26,884 bases of DNA. Source: Chelonobacter sp006228105. Lineage in GTDB: Bacteria > Pseudomonadota > Gammaproteobacteria > Enterobacterales > Pasteurellaceae. The notes beneath the pieces are model-generated. The model saw only the letters and a list, made by a program, of their open reading frames with translations. It made no database searches and had not been told where the DNA came from. The stretch is from the NCBI RefSeq assembly GCF_006228105.1, contig NZ_VDHH01000079.1; one strand, given 5' to 3'. Shown piece after piece: positions 7,204 through 16,477 of this stretch. Positions within the stretch are counted from its first letter, which is position 1. The number at the start of each line of letters is the position of its first letter. Both the position numbers and the translations under genes were made by a program.

Positions 7204-8542
7204 CGTTGTACCGCACTTTGTCACTTTGTTGATCGAGTTGTGCCAGCCAATCCAGTTTCTGCTTAATTTTGGCTTCCATGCCTCGTTCGCTCGGGAAGTA
7301 ATAGCGGCTGTCTTTTAGCTCCGGCGGGAAATAATTCTCACCAGCAGCGTAGGCGTTTTCTTCGTGGTGGGCATAACGGTATTCATCGCCGTAGCCGAGT
7401 GATTTCATTAGCTTGGTCGGGGCATTACGCAAGTGCGGTGGCACGTCGTAGTCAGGGAATTGGGTTGCCTGTTGTTTGGCAGTGTTGAAGGCTTGATACA
7501 CCGCATTACTTTTCGGCGCCACCGCCAGATACACTATCGCTTGTGCAATCGCCCGTTCCCCCTCAGCCGCGCCAACACGGGTGAAGCAATCCCACGCACT
7601 GAGTGCCACTTGCATCGCACGTGGATCAGCATTACCGATGTCTTCCGAAGCAATCGCCAATAAGCGCCGCGCCACATACAACGGATCACCACCGGCGGTG
7701 ATAATGCGGGCATACCAATACAGTGCCGCATCCGGCGCAGAGCCACGAATCGATTTATGCACTGCCGAAATCAAATCGTAATAACGATCGCCTTGCTTAT
7801 CAAAGCGAGCTTGCCGCTCACCTAAAACTTCAATCAGCAGCGCTTGGGTGAGTTGCTTTTTGCCGTCAATTTCATCTGCCATATCGACCATTAATTCGAG
7901 GCAGTTCAAGGCAAGACGTGCGTCACCATTGACATATTCCGCTAATATCGCCAGTAAATTCTCTTCCAATTGAACGTGTTCGCCGCCCAGACCGCACTTG
8001 CTATCACTCAGTGCATGTTGCAGCACTTGTTGAATTTCGGTTTGGCTCAGCGCTTTGAGCAGATACACTCTGGCACGGGACAGCAAAGCACTATTCAGTT
8101 CAAACGAGGGATTTTCGGTGGTGGCGCCAACAAAAATAATCGTGCCGTCTTCAATGTGCGGCAGAAATACGTCTTGCTGGCTTTTGTTGAAACGGTGGAC
8201 TTCATCGACAAATAAAATGGTACGGCGGTCGGCTTGTTTGTTCTGTCTGGCTCGTTCAATCGCTTCGCGAATTTCTTTCACCCCGCCGGTGACCGCTGAA
8301 ATGCGTTCCACTTCGGCATTAATCCGTTGCGCCAGAATTTCCGCCAAGGTGGTTTTGCCGGTGCCGGGCGGCCCCCACAAAATCATTGAGTGAATGTGCC
8401 CGGCATCAATCGCTTTGCGCAGCGGTTTGCCCGCTGCCAGCAAATGCGACTGCCCGAAATAGTTGTCCAGCGTAGTCGGGCGCATCCGTGCCGCCAGCGG
8501 ACGGAAATCACTTTCAGCAAAATCAAACGAGAGATTATTCAC
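7196..8542 (-). CDS. rarA: Replication-associated recombination ATPase RarA (MgsA)
   Basis: 448 aa (E. coli 447). Cytoplasmic AAA+ ATPase of the clamp-loader family that acts at stalled replication forks and interacts with SSB in E. coli. Walker A GPPGTGKTT (57-65), Walker B ILFVDEVHRF (109-118), sensor 1 GATTENPSFELN (139-150) and the arginine finger in SALLSRARVY (Arg156) are all present. The C-terminal tetramerisation region contains the family stretch DPLYVARRLLAIASEDIGNADP. It starts with GTG at 8542, with AAGAG 5-6 bases before; lolA ends 41 bp upstream, and that gap holds two tandem copies of CAGCGTTAAGT. Third in the conserved order ftsK-lolA-rarA. The stop codon lies in a repeat half-site. 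Confidence 0.95.
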   Translation of the reverse strand: MNNLSFDFAESDFRPLAARMRPTTLDNYFGQSHLLAAGKPLRKAIDAGHIHSMILWGPPGTGKTTLAEILAQRINAEVERISAVTGGVKEIREAIERARQNKQADRRTILFVDEVHRFNKSQQDVFLPHIEDGTIIFVGATTENPSFELNSALLSRARVYLLKALSQTEIQQVLQHALSDSKCGLGGEHVQLEENLLAILAEYVNGDARLALNCLELMVDMADEIDGKKQLTQALLIEVLGERQARFDKQGDRYYDLISAVHKSIRGSAPDAALYWYARIITAGGDPLYVARRLLAIASEDIGNADPRAMQVALSAWDCFTRVGAAEGERAIAQAIVYLAVAPKSNAVYQAFNTAKQQATQFPDYDVPPHLRNAPTKLMKSLGYGDEYRYAHHEENAYAAGENYFPPELKDSRYYFPSERGMEAKIKQKLDWLAQLDQQSDKVRYNDQ

Positions 8543-8583
8543 GCTCTTATTCCCTGTTAACTTAACGCTGACTTAACGCTGGC

Positions 8584-9213
8584 TCAGCGCTGATCATCCA
8601 GTTCTACCCCTTTCGGCACGCTAAACTGAAACAATTTATTGTCCAGCGTCACATTATTCATATTGCGCAGCATATACAAATTCGCCTGTCCGTCCTGTTC
8701 AATGGTGCTGAAGTTACGCAACAAACCGTTGCTGTCGATTCGCACTTCGAAGCGCTTGATCGCACTGTCTTTGGCTTTTGGCGTCAGGGTAAAGGTATCG
8801 TCTTTTTGTGTGACCGTATAGTTGTTCCACTGTTGCGGATCATTGCTGGTCAATAGGATAAACGGGGTGTTGTCAATCGCTTCTGACACCTTGCGTGCGG
8901 TGACTTGCTGCACAAACGGATCGTAATACCACAAGGTTTTGCCGTCGGCGATAATTTGAGTTTCTTGTGGTTTTTTAGTGTCTAAACGGAACAAATTCGG
9001 ACGTTTCACCTGAAATTTACCGCTGCCTTCCTGCACTAACTTACCGTCGGCACTGGTCACTCGTTGGTTGAAATCGGCGCTGTAAGAACCCACTTCCGCC
9101 AAGCGCTGTTGCAATTCATCGACCGCCGCGGCCCACACATTCGCCGTGGCTGAAAACAGCAATGCCGCAAGTGCGGTGTGGCGTAAAAGTGCGGTTTTGT
9201 TTAAATATCTCAT
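8584..9213 (-). CDS. lolA: Outer-membrane lipoprotein carrier protein LolA
   Basis: 209 aa from the ATG at 9213. Periplasmic chaperone that takes lipoproteins from LolCDE and passes them to LolB. A signal peptide with a basic start and a hydrophobic core (TALAALLFSATANVWA) is cleaved near residues 26-28. The mature protein shows the family pattern YSADFNQRV, FQVKRPNLFRLD, DGKTLWYYDPFVQQVT and NTPFILL, ending with a strand near FSVPKGVELDDQR, like E. coli LolA. A TTG five codons upstream is in frame, but GAGAGGA lies between it and the ATG, so the ATG is chosen. Two uptake signals lie 18 bp apart in the signal-peptide region. Between ftsK and rarA, as in E. coli. Confidence 0.94.
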   Translation of the reverse strand: MRYLNKTALLRHTALAALLFSATANVWAAAVDELQQRLAEVGSYSADFNQRVTSADGKLVQEGSGKFQVKRPNLFRLDTKKPQETQIIADGKTLWYYDPFVQQVTARKVSEAIDNTPFILLTSNDPQQWNNYTVTQKDDTFTLTPKAKDSAIKRFEVRIDSNGLLRNFSTIEQDGQANLYMLRNMNNVTLDNKLFQFSVPKGVELDDQR

Positions 9214-9293
9214 CTTTTTTCCTCTCAATACTGTTAATCAGTTGCGTATAAATAAGACAATTGGTTTATCAATAGGTTCTTAAGCCAATCTGC

Positions 9294-9310
9294 GAGGGGC
9301 AAAGCCCCTT
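9294..9310. repeat. Triloop hairpin between ftsK and lolA
   Basis: AGGGGC-AAA-GCCCCT, extended by a G-U pair, lies in the 133-bp ftsK-lolA gap. It is followed by TGATGCCTAACCGTGTACGG, which resembles the segment following hairpin three in the 175-bp repeat (ATCTATGCGTAACCTAGTACGG without its first two bases). It may be a decayed relative of that repeat. It could also attenuate transcription between ftsK and lolA. Confidence 0.45.
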
Positions 9311-9346
9311 ATGATGCCTAACCGTGTACGGAAATTGCTATCAGTC

Positions 9347-12181
9347 TTAATCATACTGATTACGTGGTGCCAAAATTTCGCGCTTACCGTTATTCGGCGA
9401 AGAGAGAATCCCTTGCGCTTCCATTTGATCGACAATCCGTGCCGCACGGTTAAAGCCCAGTTTGAAATTGCGCTGAATCGAAGAGATCGAGGTTGTGCCG
9501 GTCGTCAGCACATATTCCACCACCGAGTCAAACAACTCATCAATATCATCATCAGCGCCAACCGCACTTTCGCTGCTCTCTTCTTCTTGCGAGACCACAA
9601 TATCATCCAGATATTGCGGTTTGCCGCGCGCACGCCAGTCATCAGCCACTTTGTTGACCTCTTCATCGCTCATAAAAGCGCCGTGCACCCGAATCAGTTC
9701 GGACGAACCTTGCCCGGAATACAGCATATCGCCACGCCCTAACAGTGCTTCCGCACCACCTTGATCAAGGATAGTACGTGAGTCGATTTTACTAGCGACG
9801 GTGAACGCAATTCGACTTGGAATATTGGCTTTAATCAAACCGGTGATCACATCGACCGACGGGCGTTGCGTTGCCAAAATCAAATGAATCCCCACCGCAC
9901 GCGCCTTTTGCGCCAAGCGGGCGATCAGCTCTTCCACTTGTTTGCCGGCAACCATCAACAAATCGGCAAATTCATCGACAATCACCACGATATAACTCAA
10001 TTTTTCCAACGCCGGCGGCATGCTGTCCATGGTATCACCCGGACGCCAGGTCGGATTTGGAATCGGCAGATTCATCGCTTCCGCTTCGTCAATCTTACCG
10101 TTGAAACCTTCGATATTGCGTACATACAACGACGACAATAGTTGATAGCGGCGCTCCATCTCGTCCACACACCAACGCAGCGCATTGGCGGCTTTTTTCA
10201 TGTCGGTCACCACTTCGGTCAGCAAGTGCGGTATGTCGTTGTAAATCGACAGCTCCACCACTTTCGGGTCAATCATGATAAAACGCACCTCTTCCGGTTT
10301 ACGTTTATACAGCAAGCTCAAAATCATGCTGTTGACCCCGACTGACTTACCTGAGCCGGTCGAACCTGCCACCAGCAAGTGCGGCATTTTCGCCAAATCA
10401 ACCACAATCGGTTCACCGCTGATGTCTTTGCCCAAGGCGAGCGGTAAAATAGCAGTGCTTTGGTTGAATTGTTTGCTCGCCAGCACATCGCGTAAACTCA
10501 CGGTTTGGCGACGCAGGTTCGGCGTTTCGATACCGATATAGGGCTTGCCCGGAATCACTTCCGCCACACGGATCGAACGGAACATTAAGGCTCGCGCCAA
10601 GTCGGTATCCAACCCGCTGACTTTCGAGGCTTTAGTACCCGGCTCCAACTCCAATTCATAACGAGTAACCACCGGTCCGACCAACACACTCTGCACTTTG
10701 GCTTTAACATTAAAATTGCGCAGTTGATGTTCGATCTGTGCGGAAGTTTCGTCGATTTCCTCGCGGCTGATGTCTTGTTGTTCGGCTTTGCGCTGCTCCA
10801 ACAAATCCAAACTTGGCAACGGTGTAGTCGGTTTGCCGCTGTGGCTGACTTTCGGTTGTAACAATGGATGTATCAAGCTGTTTTCATACGGTTTGTAGTT
10901 TGGCGTCGCTTTTGCTTGCGCCGCATCATCGTGATTTAAGATCACCTGCAACTCTTTTTCCGCATTCAGTGCTTGTGCCGCTTGCTGCATTTGCGCCAAA
11001 CGTTGTTGTTCACGCTCGGCAAACTGGCGTGCCAAATCGTTGATTAACTCTTCATCCGGCTCTTCAACAGTATTTTCTGAAACAGTGTTTGCTGAAGCTG
11101 AATTGAGTGTAGCAACACTGCCTATAGTATTTTCGGTATCCTTTGATATTGAGGCAGCTGTTGCCAAACTGATTTTCGGCATACCTTCGATTTCAGGCAG
11201 ATTAAAATTGCTTAACGTTGGATCGTTCGCTTGAGCTACCGTGCTCGCTGTAATCGACACTTTCGGTAGTTCAGTGGTTTGTTCGACCTGATAATTACCA
11301 AAGTGCGGTAACGCCTCAGCCGAAAGTGTCGTATCACGAGGTTGATCGACTGTCGAAGGTGCAGTTTCATTCAACCCGACAATGATCGGATGCGCTGCCT
11401 CACGTTGATCTTCATCAGATAGTTTACTCAATTGAGATTCTGTCGCCCGATTAACAGCAGCTTTTCTTGCTTGCAACACACTGTCAGGCAAGAAAATTTC
11501 TTCCAACTGCTCAACCGAGCCCGGCGAAACTGCCGCTGCTGACAGCTCACCGACCTGCGACTCTGGCTGCGGCGTGGCTTGGTTACGCTCATCATCTTCA
11601 TCTTCTTCGTCATATTTGGCTGTCAGCCATTGATAAGCGCTGACTAAAAGCATGATCAAAGACATACCTGAACTCAGAATAAAACCGACTACCGTAGCAC
11701 TAAAGCCAGCCATAAAACTACCGAACATGCCCAATGACGGATACAGGCTTTGGATTAACCAACCGCCCAGCACACCACCGGCAAGGTAGGTATCACTATT
11801 AGAAAGTAGCAATGCGGCTAATGACGTCAACCCGCATAGCAATAATAAAAAACCGAACAGTCGCAGTAAAGCCCGTCCTTTGCTGAATTGATCACGCCAA
11901 CGATTGCGCAGCAGTAAGATCGAAGAAACGACCACTACAAACGGAATAATATTGGCAACCGAGCCAAACAGCGCAAACAGCAAATCTATACACCAAGCAC
12001 CAAAAGCACCGGCTTTATTTAATGGTTGTTGCTGCGGGCTGGCAACTGTCCAGCCGTTATCATAAGGACTGTAACTAGACCAAGCGATAATAAGATACAC
12101 GCCGAACAGTACTATCAGCCCGAGAATAATTTCAATAATATACTGCTTAGCCGTATATTGTGGTCGAAGGTGTCGAATCAT
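9347..12181 (-). CDS. ftsK: DNA translocase FtsK
   Basis: 944 aa. Septal DNA pump that couples chromosome dimer resolution and segregation with cell division. Four hydrophobic segments (about 18-34, 62-92, 108-128 and 130-180, the last likely holding more than one pass) form the membrane domain. An acidic stretch follows (DEEDEDDE, 191-198), then a linker of about 280 residues. The motor has the FtsK alpha/beta part from about 475, Walker A AGSTGSGKS (605-613) and Walker B IVVIVDEFADL (731-741). The C-terminal gamma winged helix (about 880-944) reads KOPS and contacts XerD in E. coli. The linker is much shorter than in E. coli (1329 aa in all). It begins 12 bp after lrp, so the two form an operon. 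Confidence 0.96.
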   Translation of the reverse strand: MIRHLRPQYTAKQYIIEIILGLIVLFGVYLIIAWSSYSPYDNGWTVASPQQQPLNKAGAFGAWCIDLLFALFGSVANIIPFVVVVSSILLLRNRWRDQFSKGRALLRLFGFLLLLCGLTSLAALLLSNSDTYLAGGVLGGWLIQSLYPSLGMFGSFMAGFSATVVGFILSSGMSLIMLLVSAYQWLTAKYDEEDEDDERNQATPQPESQVGELSAAAVSPGSVEQLEEIFLPDSVLQARKAAVNRATESQLSKLSDEDQREAAHPIIVGLNETAPSTVDQPRDTTLSAEALPHFGNYQVEQTTELPKVSITASTVAQANDPTLSNFNLPEIEGMPKISLATAASISKDTENTIGSVATLNSASANTVSENTVEEPDEELINDLARQFAEREQQRLAQMQQAAQALNAEKELQVILNHDDAAQAKATPNYKPYENSLIHPLLQPKVSHSGKPTTPLPSLDLLEQRKAEQQDISREEIDETSAQIEHQLRNFNVKAKVQSVLVGPVVTRYELELEPGTKASKVSGLDTDLARALMFRSIRVAEVIPGKPYIGIETPNLRRQTVSLRDVLASKQFNQSTAILPLALGKDISGEPIVVDLAKMPHLLVAGSTGSGKSVGVNSMILSLLYKRKPEEVRFIMIDPKVVELSIYNDIPHLLTEVVTDMKKAANALRWCVDEMERRYQLLSSLYVRNIEGFNGKIDEAEAMNLPIPNPTWRPGDTMDSMPPALEKLSYIVVIVDEFADLLMVAGKQVEELIARLAQKARAVGIHLILATQRPSVDVITGLIKANIPSRIAFTVASKIDSRTILDQGGAEALLGRGDMLYSGQGSSELIRVHGAFMSDEEVNKVADDWRARGKPQYLDDIVVSQEEESSESAVGADDDIDELFDSVVEYVLTTGTTSISSIQRNFKLGFNRAARIVDQMEAQGILSSPNNGKREILAPRNQYD

Positions 12182-12193
12182 GGTTTAGGTCTT

Positions 12194-12685
12194 TTATTGG
12201 GTTTTCGCTTTCAATTGCAGGTAATTGGTTTGTTTCACTTCTTCCATGACAACATAAGTGCGGGTGTCGTTCACGCCCGGCAGGTGTAGCAAGGTTGTAC
12301 CCAGCAATTTACGGTATGCCGCCATATCCGCCACTCGTGTTTTCAGCAGGTAATCAAAATCCCCCGACACCAAGTGGCACTCTTGAATTTCATCCAGTTT
12401 TTGCACTGCTTGATTGAACTCTTCAAAAACATCCGGCTTGCCGCGCACCAACGTGATTTCAACAATCACCAACAGCGCAGAATCCAATAGCTCCGGATTC
12501 AACAGCGCCCGATAGCCTGTGATGATCCCCTGTTTTTCCAAACGACGCACCCGCTCTAAGCAAGGCGTCGGCGACAATCCGACCTTGCGTGATAAATCAA
12601 TATTGGAAATCTTGCCGTTACGCTGAAGTTCATCCAGAATGTTAAGATCAATAGCATCAAGTGCTTTGATTAATTTTTTAGTCAT
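12194..12685 (-). CDS. lrp: Leucine-responsive regulatory protein Lrp
   Basis: 163 aa from the ATG at 12685. Global DNA-binding regulator of amino-acid metabolism of the Lrp/AsnC family. The helix-turn-helix is at about 27-47 (DLSRKVGLSPTPCLERVRRLE minus its last residue), followed by the RAM ligand-binding domain with LVSGDFDYLLKTRV and GVNDTRTYVVMEEVK. An upstream TTG at 12715 and an ATG at 12709 are in frame and would add up to 10 residues. The usual Lrp N-terminus (Met-x-Lys-Lys, then KALDAID) fits the ATG at 12685, though its ribosome binding site is weak. First gene of the lrp-ftsK-lolA-rarA run; the 171-bp gap to fabB carries the fabB terminator and presumably the lrp promoter. Confidence 0.93.
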   Translation of the reverse strand: MTKKLIKALDAIDLNILDELQRNGKISNIDLSRKVGLSPTPCLERVRRLEKQGIITGYRALLNPELLDSALLVIVEITLVRGKPDVFEEFNQAVQKLDEIQECHLVSGDFDYLLKTRVADMAAYRKLLGTTLLHLPGVNDTRTYVVMEEVKQTNYLQLKAKTQ

Positions 12686-12779
12686 TCGTTTACCGCTTGA
12701 AGTCAACATATTCAATAAAAATAAAATACTAGATTACCTGATTTTTAGCGGTTTTTATAGCGTACTGCGCCACAAAATA

Positions 12780-12819
12780 AAAAATCAGCCTGCCATCAAT
12801 AAACGGCAGACTGATTTTT
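12780..12819 (-). terminator. Intrinsic terminator of fabB
   Basis: A 15-bp stem with one mismatch (12780-12794 with 12805-12819) and a 10-nt loop. On the minus strand the 3' arm runs into TTTTTTATTTT. It lies 37 bp after the fabB stop codon and separates fabB from lrp. Confidence 0.85.
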
Positions 12820-12856
12820 ATGCTAATTTTAGGTTAAAGTGCGGTTTTTCCGCAAA

Positions 12857-14074
12857 TTAAGCGTAGCGCTTGAAAATCAAGGTCGCATTGGTGCCGCCAA
12901 AGCCGAAACTGTTTGACATCACCGTGTTCAGTTTCTTGTCGGTTTGCACTTTGGTCACAATATTCATGCCTTGCGCTTTTTCATCCAGCTGGTCAATATT
13001 GATGCTTGGGGCGATAAAATCGTGGTTCAGCATTAATAATGAATAAATCGCTTCGTGCACACCTGCCGCACCCAACGAGTGACCGCTCATCGCTTTGGTC
13101 GATGAAATCGCCGGTGTATTGTCACCAAACACTTCACGCACCGCTTCCAGTTCTTTCACGTCACCAACCGGGGTTGACGTGCCGTGTACATTTAAATAAT
13201 CGATCGGTGTATCTACGCTTGCCATCGCTTGGCGCATACAGCGTGCTGCACCTTCACCGCTCGGAGCCACCATGTCATACCCGTCGGAAGAAGCGCCATA
13301 GCCGACAACTTCCGCATAAATCGTAGCGCCACGCGCCAAGGCGTGCTCCAGTTCCTCAACCACAACCACACCGCCGCCGCCGGAAATGACGAAACCGTCA
13401 CGTGCCGCATCATAGGTGCGCGAGGCTTTTTCCGGACAGTCATTGTATTTGGTAGACAATGCACCCATGGCATCAAACTCACAGGCACATTCCCATGCCA
13501 ATTCTTCTGCACCGCCGGCAAACACCACATCTTGCTTGCCTAATTGGATCAATTCCACCGCATGCCCGATGCAGTGCGCTGAAGTAGCGCAGGCTGAGCT
13601 GATGCTGTAATTCACACCACGAATCTTGAATGGCGTTGCCAAACAAGCAGAAACACTGGACGCCATAGTTTTGGTGACCGCATAAGGACCGATGGCTTTC
13701 ACCCCACGTGGACCGCGCATCGCATCTGCTGCAACAATTTGATTATGTGCCGAACCAGTGCCAGCGCCAATCACCAACCCGGTGCGATCATTTGAGACTT
13801 GCTCCGCCGCCAAACCGGAATGTTCAATGGCTTCCTGCATCGACAAATAGGCATACGCCGCTGCATCCCCCATAAAACGCATCACTTTACGGTCAATCAA
13901 TTCCGCTGGATTCAATTTGATCGTGCCGGCAACGTGGCTTCGCATACCGATCTCAATGAATTCCGGCACACTGGTAATACCGGATTTACCTTGCTGCAAA
14001 GCAGCCAACACTTCCGCTTTATTATTACCAATACTCGAAATAATGCCATAACCGGTGATCACTGCTCTTTTCAT
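12857..14074 (-). CDS. fabB: 3-oxoacyl-ACP synthase I (FabB)
   Basis: 405 aa (E. coli 406). Condensing enzyme of type II fatty acid synthesis in the cytoplasm; it elongates acyl-ACP with malonyl-ACP and is needed for unsaturated fatty acids. The catalytic Cys-His-His triad is complete: Cys162 (SSACATSAHC), His297 (NVHGTSTPVGD) and His332 (SGHSLGAAG), with Lys327 in STKAMSG. The C-terminal SNSFGFGGTNATLIF glycine-rich loop is typical. GGAG precedes the ATG by a few bases. Divergent from mnmC, as in E. coli, across a 270-bp gap. FadR or FabR control is known in E. coli; I see only a weak FadR-like stretch (TTGGTATGATGTTAAC near 14246), not enough to call. Confidence 0.97.
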   Translation of the reverse strand: MKRAVITGYGIISSIGNNKAEVLAALQQGKSGITSVPEFIEIGMRSHVAGTIKLNPAELIDRKVMRFMGDAAAYAYLSMQEAIEHSGLAAEQVSNDRTGLVIGAGTGSAHNQIVAADAMRGPRGVKAIGPYAVTKTMASSVSACLATPFKIRGVNYSISSACATSAHCIGHAVELIQLGKQDVVFAGGAEELAWECACEFDAMGALSTKYNDCPEKASRTYDAARDGFVISGGGGVVVVEELEHALARGATIYAEVVGYGASSDGYDMVAPSGEGAARCMRQAMASVDTPIDYLNVHGTSTPVGDVKELEAVREVFGDNTPAISSTKAMSGHSLGAAGVHEAIYSLLMLNHDFIAPSINIDQLDEKAQGMNIVTKVQTDKKLNTVMSNSFGFGGTNATLIFKRYA

Positions 14075-14216
14075 TTACTCCAACCCTTCCTTCATCAAAA
14101 CGTAATATTTTTAAACTGACCCGCTTATTGCGGAACAAATTTCAACGTACAACTGTTAGCTGAATAAATTACTATGAAAATAGAATATTGCAAGTTTTAA
14201 TTACCTTCTGTCACTA

Positions 14217-14241
14217 TTTTTGCACATTTTTTATGCAAAAA
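14217..14241. promoter_or_regulatory. Inverted repeat in the fabB-mnmC divergent region
   Basis: TTTTTGCA (14217-14224) and TGCAAAAA (14234-14241) form a perfect 8-bp inverted repeat with a 9-bp spacer, in the region between the divergent fabB and mnmC genes. It may be an operator; the A/T arms could also make it a chance match. Confidence 0.3.
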
Positions 14242-14344
14242 GCCGTTGGTATGATGTTAACGCAACATCTCTATTCTAATAACGGTTAAAATAGCGTACT
14301 GCCATATTCAGCTATCAACAAATCTGAGATCAATATCGACCACC

Positions 14345-16384
14345 ATGAATAAAAAACTGACAACCCAAGCGCCGCAAATCGCTTTTCAGACCGATGATAC
14401 CCCGATTTCATTACAGTTTGATGACATCTATTTTTCAACGCACAATGGACTGGCAGAAAGCCGCTATGTTTTTCTGGAAGGAAACCAATTGGAGCAACGC
14501 TGGCAACAGCACGCACAACCACACTTTGTCGTGGCGGAAAGCGGTTTCGGTACTGGGTTAAATTTCTTCACCTGCACTCAGCTATTCCGCCGCTTTCGAC
14601 AGCAATATCCCAAGCATATTTTAAAACGCCTCTATTTTATTTCCTTTGAAAAATACCCGCTAAGCCCGGAGCAATTGCAACAAGCACACAAGGCGTTTCC
14701 TGAGTTTGCTGCACTTAGCCAGCGCTTACAACAGCATTATCCGTTTAACTTAAAAGGCTGCTATCGTCTGCATTTTGACGAAACCGCACTGGATCTGTGG
14801 TTTGGCGATATTCACGAGAATTTGCCTTTATTAGGCGATAATATGCTGCAAAAAATTGATGCGTGGTTTTTAGATGGTTTTGCGCCGAGCAAAAACCCAC
14901 AAATGTGGTCGCAAAGTCTGTATGATGCAATGTATCGTTACAGTAAATCCAATGCTACGTTCGCCACCTTTACCGCCGCTAGTGCAGTGCGTATTGGCTT
15001 GCAGCAAGCCGGATTCGAGGTGACAAAACGCAAAGGATTCGCCCATAAACGGGAAATGCTGTGTGGCTATAAACCGGACGGGGCTACCGTTACCGGTGCT
15101 GCTGTCAAAGCCCCTTGGTATTATGCCCAAAGTGCGGTCAGCGACACAAATTCAGTGCAAGACATTGCGATTGTCGGTGGCGGTGTAGCCTCACTGTTTA
15201 CCGCACTTTCCTGCCTGAAACGCGGATTAAAAGTCACGCTGTATTGTGAAGATGAGCAAGTGGCAATGAACGCTTCCGGCAACAAACAGGGGGCGGTTTA
15301 TCCACAACTCAGTGATGATGACCTGCGCAACAGCCGCTTTTACGCCTACGCCTTCGCTTATGCACTGCAACAATTGCAAGATCTGGCACAGCAAGGTATT
15401 GAGTTTGAATCCGGCTGGCAAGGGGTCGCAATTTGTGCGTACAACTGTAAGGTCAAACAAAAACTAGCCCACATTATCGAGCAACAATGGGGTAGCGATT
15501 TATTACATTTTTGCGATCAAACCGAGCTGAGTCGCTTAAGCGGAATCGAGTTACATTGCGACGGTGTTTTTATCCCGAAAGGTGGCTGGCTGGCGCCGCA
15601 ACAACTGGTGCAAAATGGGTTTGAACAGTTACAAAAGTGCGGTCTGACGATTCGTTTCAAGCAATCGATCATCAGTTTACAAGCTGAAACTAACCACTGG
15701 AGGCTGTTTAATGATCAAAAGGTACAGTTTGAACATCAGGTGGTGATTCTGGCTAATGGTCACCAAATAACCCAATTTGACCAAACCGCCCAACTTCCAC
15801 TCTACCCGGTGCGCGGGCAAGTCAGCCAAATTCCGACGGGAGAAAAGCTGAAGAACCTGAAAGCGGTGCTCTGCTACGACGGTTATTTAACACCGGTCGA
15901 TCAAGCACAACAAAGCCACTGCATTGGCGCCAGCCACCTGAGAAATAGTGCTGACCGCACTTTTAGTGCCGCAGAACAACAGCAAAACGCTGACAAACTA
16001 CGACAGAATCTGGCTGGCTGTGACTGGTTGACGGAAATTAAGACTGATGACAATTTAGCGCGTATCGGTGTGCGTTGCAGCACCCGTGAACGCATTCCGA
16101 TGATGGGCTGTGCACCAAACTTTGCGCAAACCGCCAACGTGTATCACAACCTATTCAACCTGCGTCGGCGTCGTCAACCGATCGCTACCGCACCATATCA
16201 CCCCAATTTATACCTGCTGGCTGCACTCGGATCGCGTGGTTTAACCTCCGCCCCACTGTTGGCTGAAGCCTTAGTCTGCCAGATTCTAGGCGAACCGATT
16301 CCACTGGGCGAAGACATCCTACAAGCCCTCAGCCCAAACCGCACTTGGATCAGAAAATTATTGAAAGGAACGCCTTTGACATAA
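14345..16384 (+). CDS. mnmC: Bifunctional tRNA modification enzyme MnmC (mnm5s2U34 synthesis)
   Basis: 679 aa. It completes 5-methylaminomethyl-2-thiouridine at the wobble base of certain tRNAs. The C-terminal FAD oxidase removes carboxymethyl from cmnm5s2U and the N-terminal methyltransferase then methylates the amine with S-adenosylmethionine. The methyltransferase (about 1-245) has the SAM motif ESGFGTGLNF (65-74) and LDGFAPSKNPQMW (176-188). The oxidase has the FAD dinucleotide motif IAIVGGGVAS (274-283) and NASGNKQGAVYP (309-320). The full fused form is kept, as in E. coli. No convincing ribosome binding site is visible before the ATG. Divergent from fabB; ends in a strong hairpin before the capsule locus. 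Confidence 0.95.
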   Translation: MNKKLTTQAPQIAFQTDDTPISLQFDDIYFSTHNGLAESRYVFLEGNQLEQRWQQHAQPHFVVAESGFGTGLNFFTCTQLFRRFRQQYPKHILKRLYFISFEKYPLSPEQLQQAHKAFPEFAALSQRLQQHYPFNLKGCYRLHFDETALDLWFGDIHENLPLLGDNMLQKIDAWFLDGFAPSKNPQMWSQSLYDAMYRYSKSNATFATFTAASAVRIGLQQAGFEVTKRKGFAHKREMLCGYKPDGATVTGAAVKAPWYYAQSAVSDTNSVQDIAIVGGGVASLFTALSCLKRGLKVTLYCEDEQVAMNASGNKQGAVYPQLSDDDLRNSRFYAYAFAYALQQLQDLAQQGIEFESGWQGVAICAYNCKVKQKLAHIIEQQWGSDLLHFCDQTELSRLSGIELHCDGVFIPKGGWLAPQQLVQNGFEQLQKCGLTIRFKQSIISLQAETNHWRLFNDQKVQFEHQVVILANGHQITQFDQTAQLPLYPVRGQVSQIPTGEKLKNLKAVLCYDGYLTPVDQAQQSHCIGASHLRNSADRTFSAAEQQQNADKLRQNLAGCDWLTEIKTDDNLARIGVRCSTRERIPMMGCAPNFAQTANVYHNLFNLRRRRQPIATAPYHPNLYLLAALGSRGLTSAPLLAEALVCQILGEPIPLGEDILQALSPNRTWIRKLLKGTPLT

Positions 16385-16423
16385 GAGTAGCGGCTGTGTT
16401 TGTTGGAAACACAGTTGCTACTC
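16385..16423 (+). terminator. Terminator hairpin after mnmC
   Basis: A 17-bp stem (16385-16401 with 16407-16423), perfect apart from two G-U pairs, with a 5-nt loop, directly follows the mnmC stop codon. A T-rich tract is poor on either side, so termination efficiency is uncertain. It lies between convergent mnmC and bexA. The rest of the 16424-16705 gap holds the 175-bp repeat; 16424-16477 and 16653-16705 show nothing I recognise. Confidence 0.7.
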
Positions 16424-16477
16424 ATCTATTAGTGGCTGTTGACCTTTGGTGTTTATAAATCAAGCAAAAAGAGTATG

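Noticed and set aside
9311..9742. 143-codon plus-strand frame opposite the ftsK end
   Set aside because: Antisense to the conserved FtsK gamma domain, with no family features.
14246..14261. FadR operator before fabB
   Set aside because: TTGGTATGATGTTAAC only partly resembles the E. coli FadR site and could be a -10 region.
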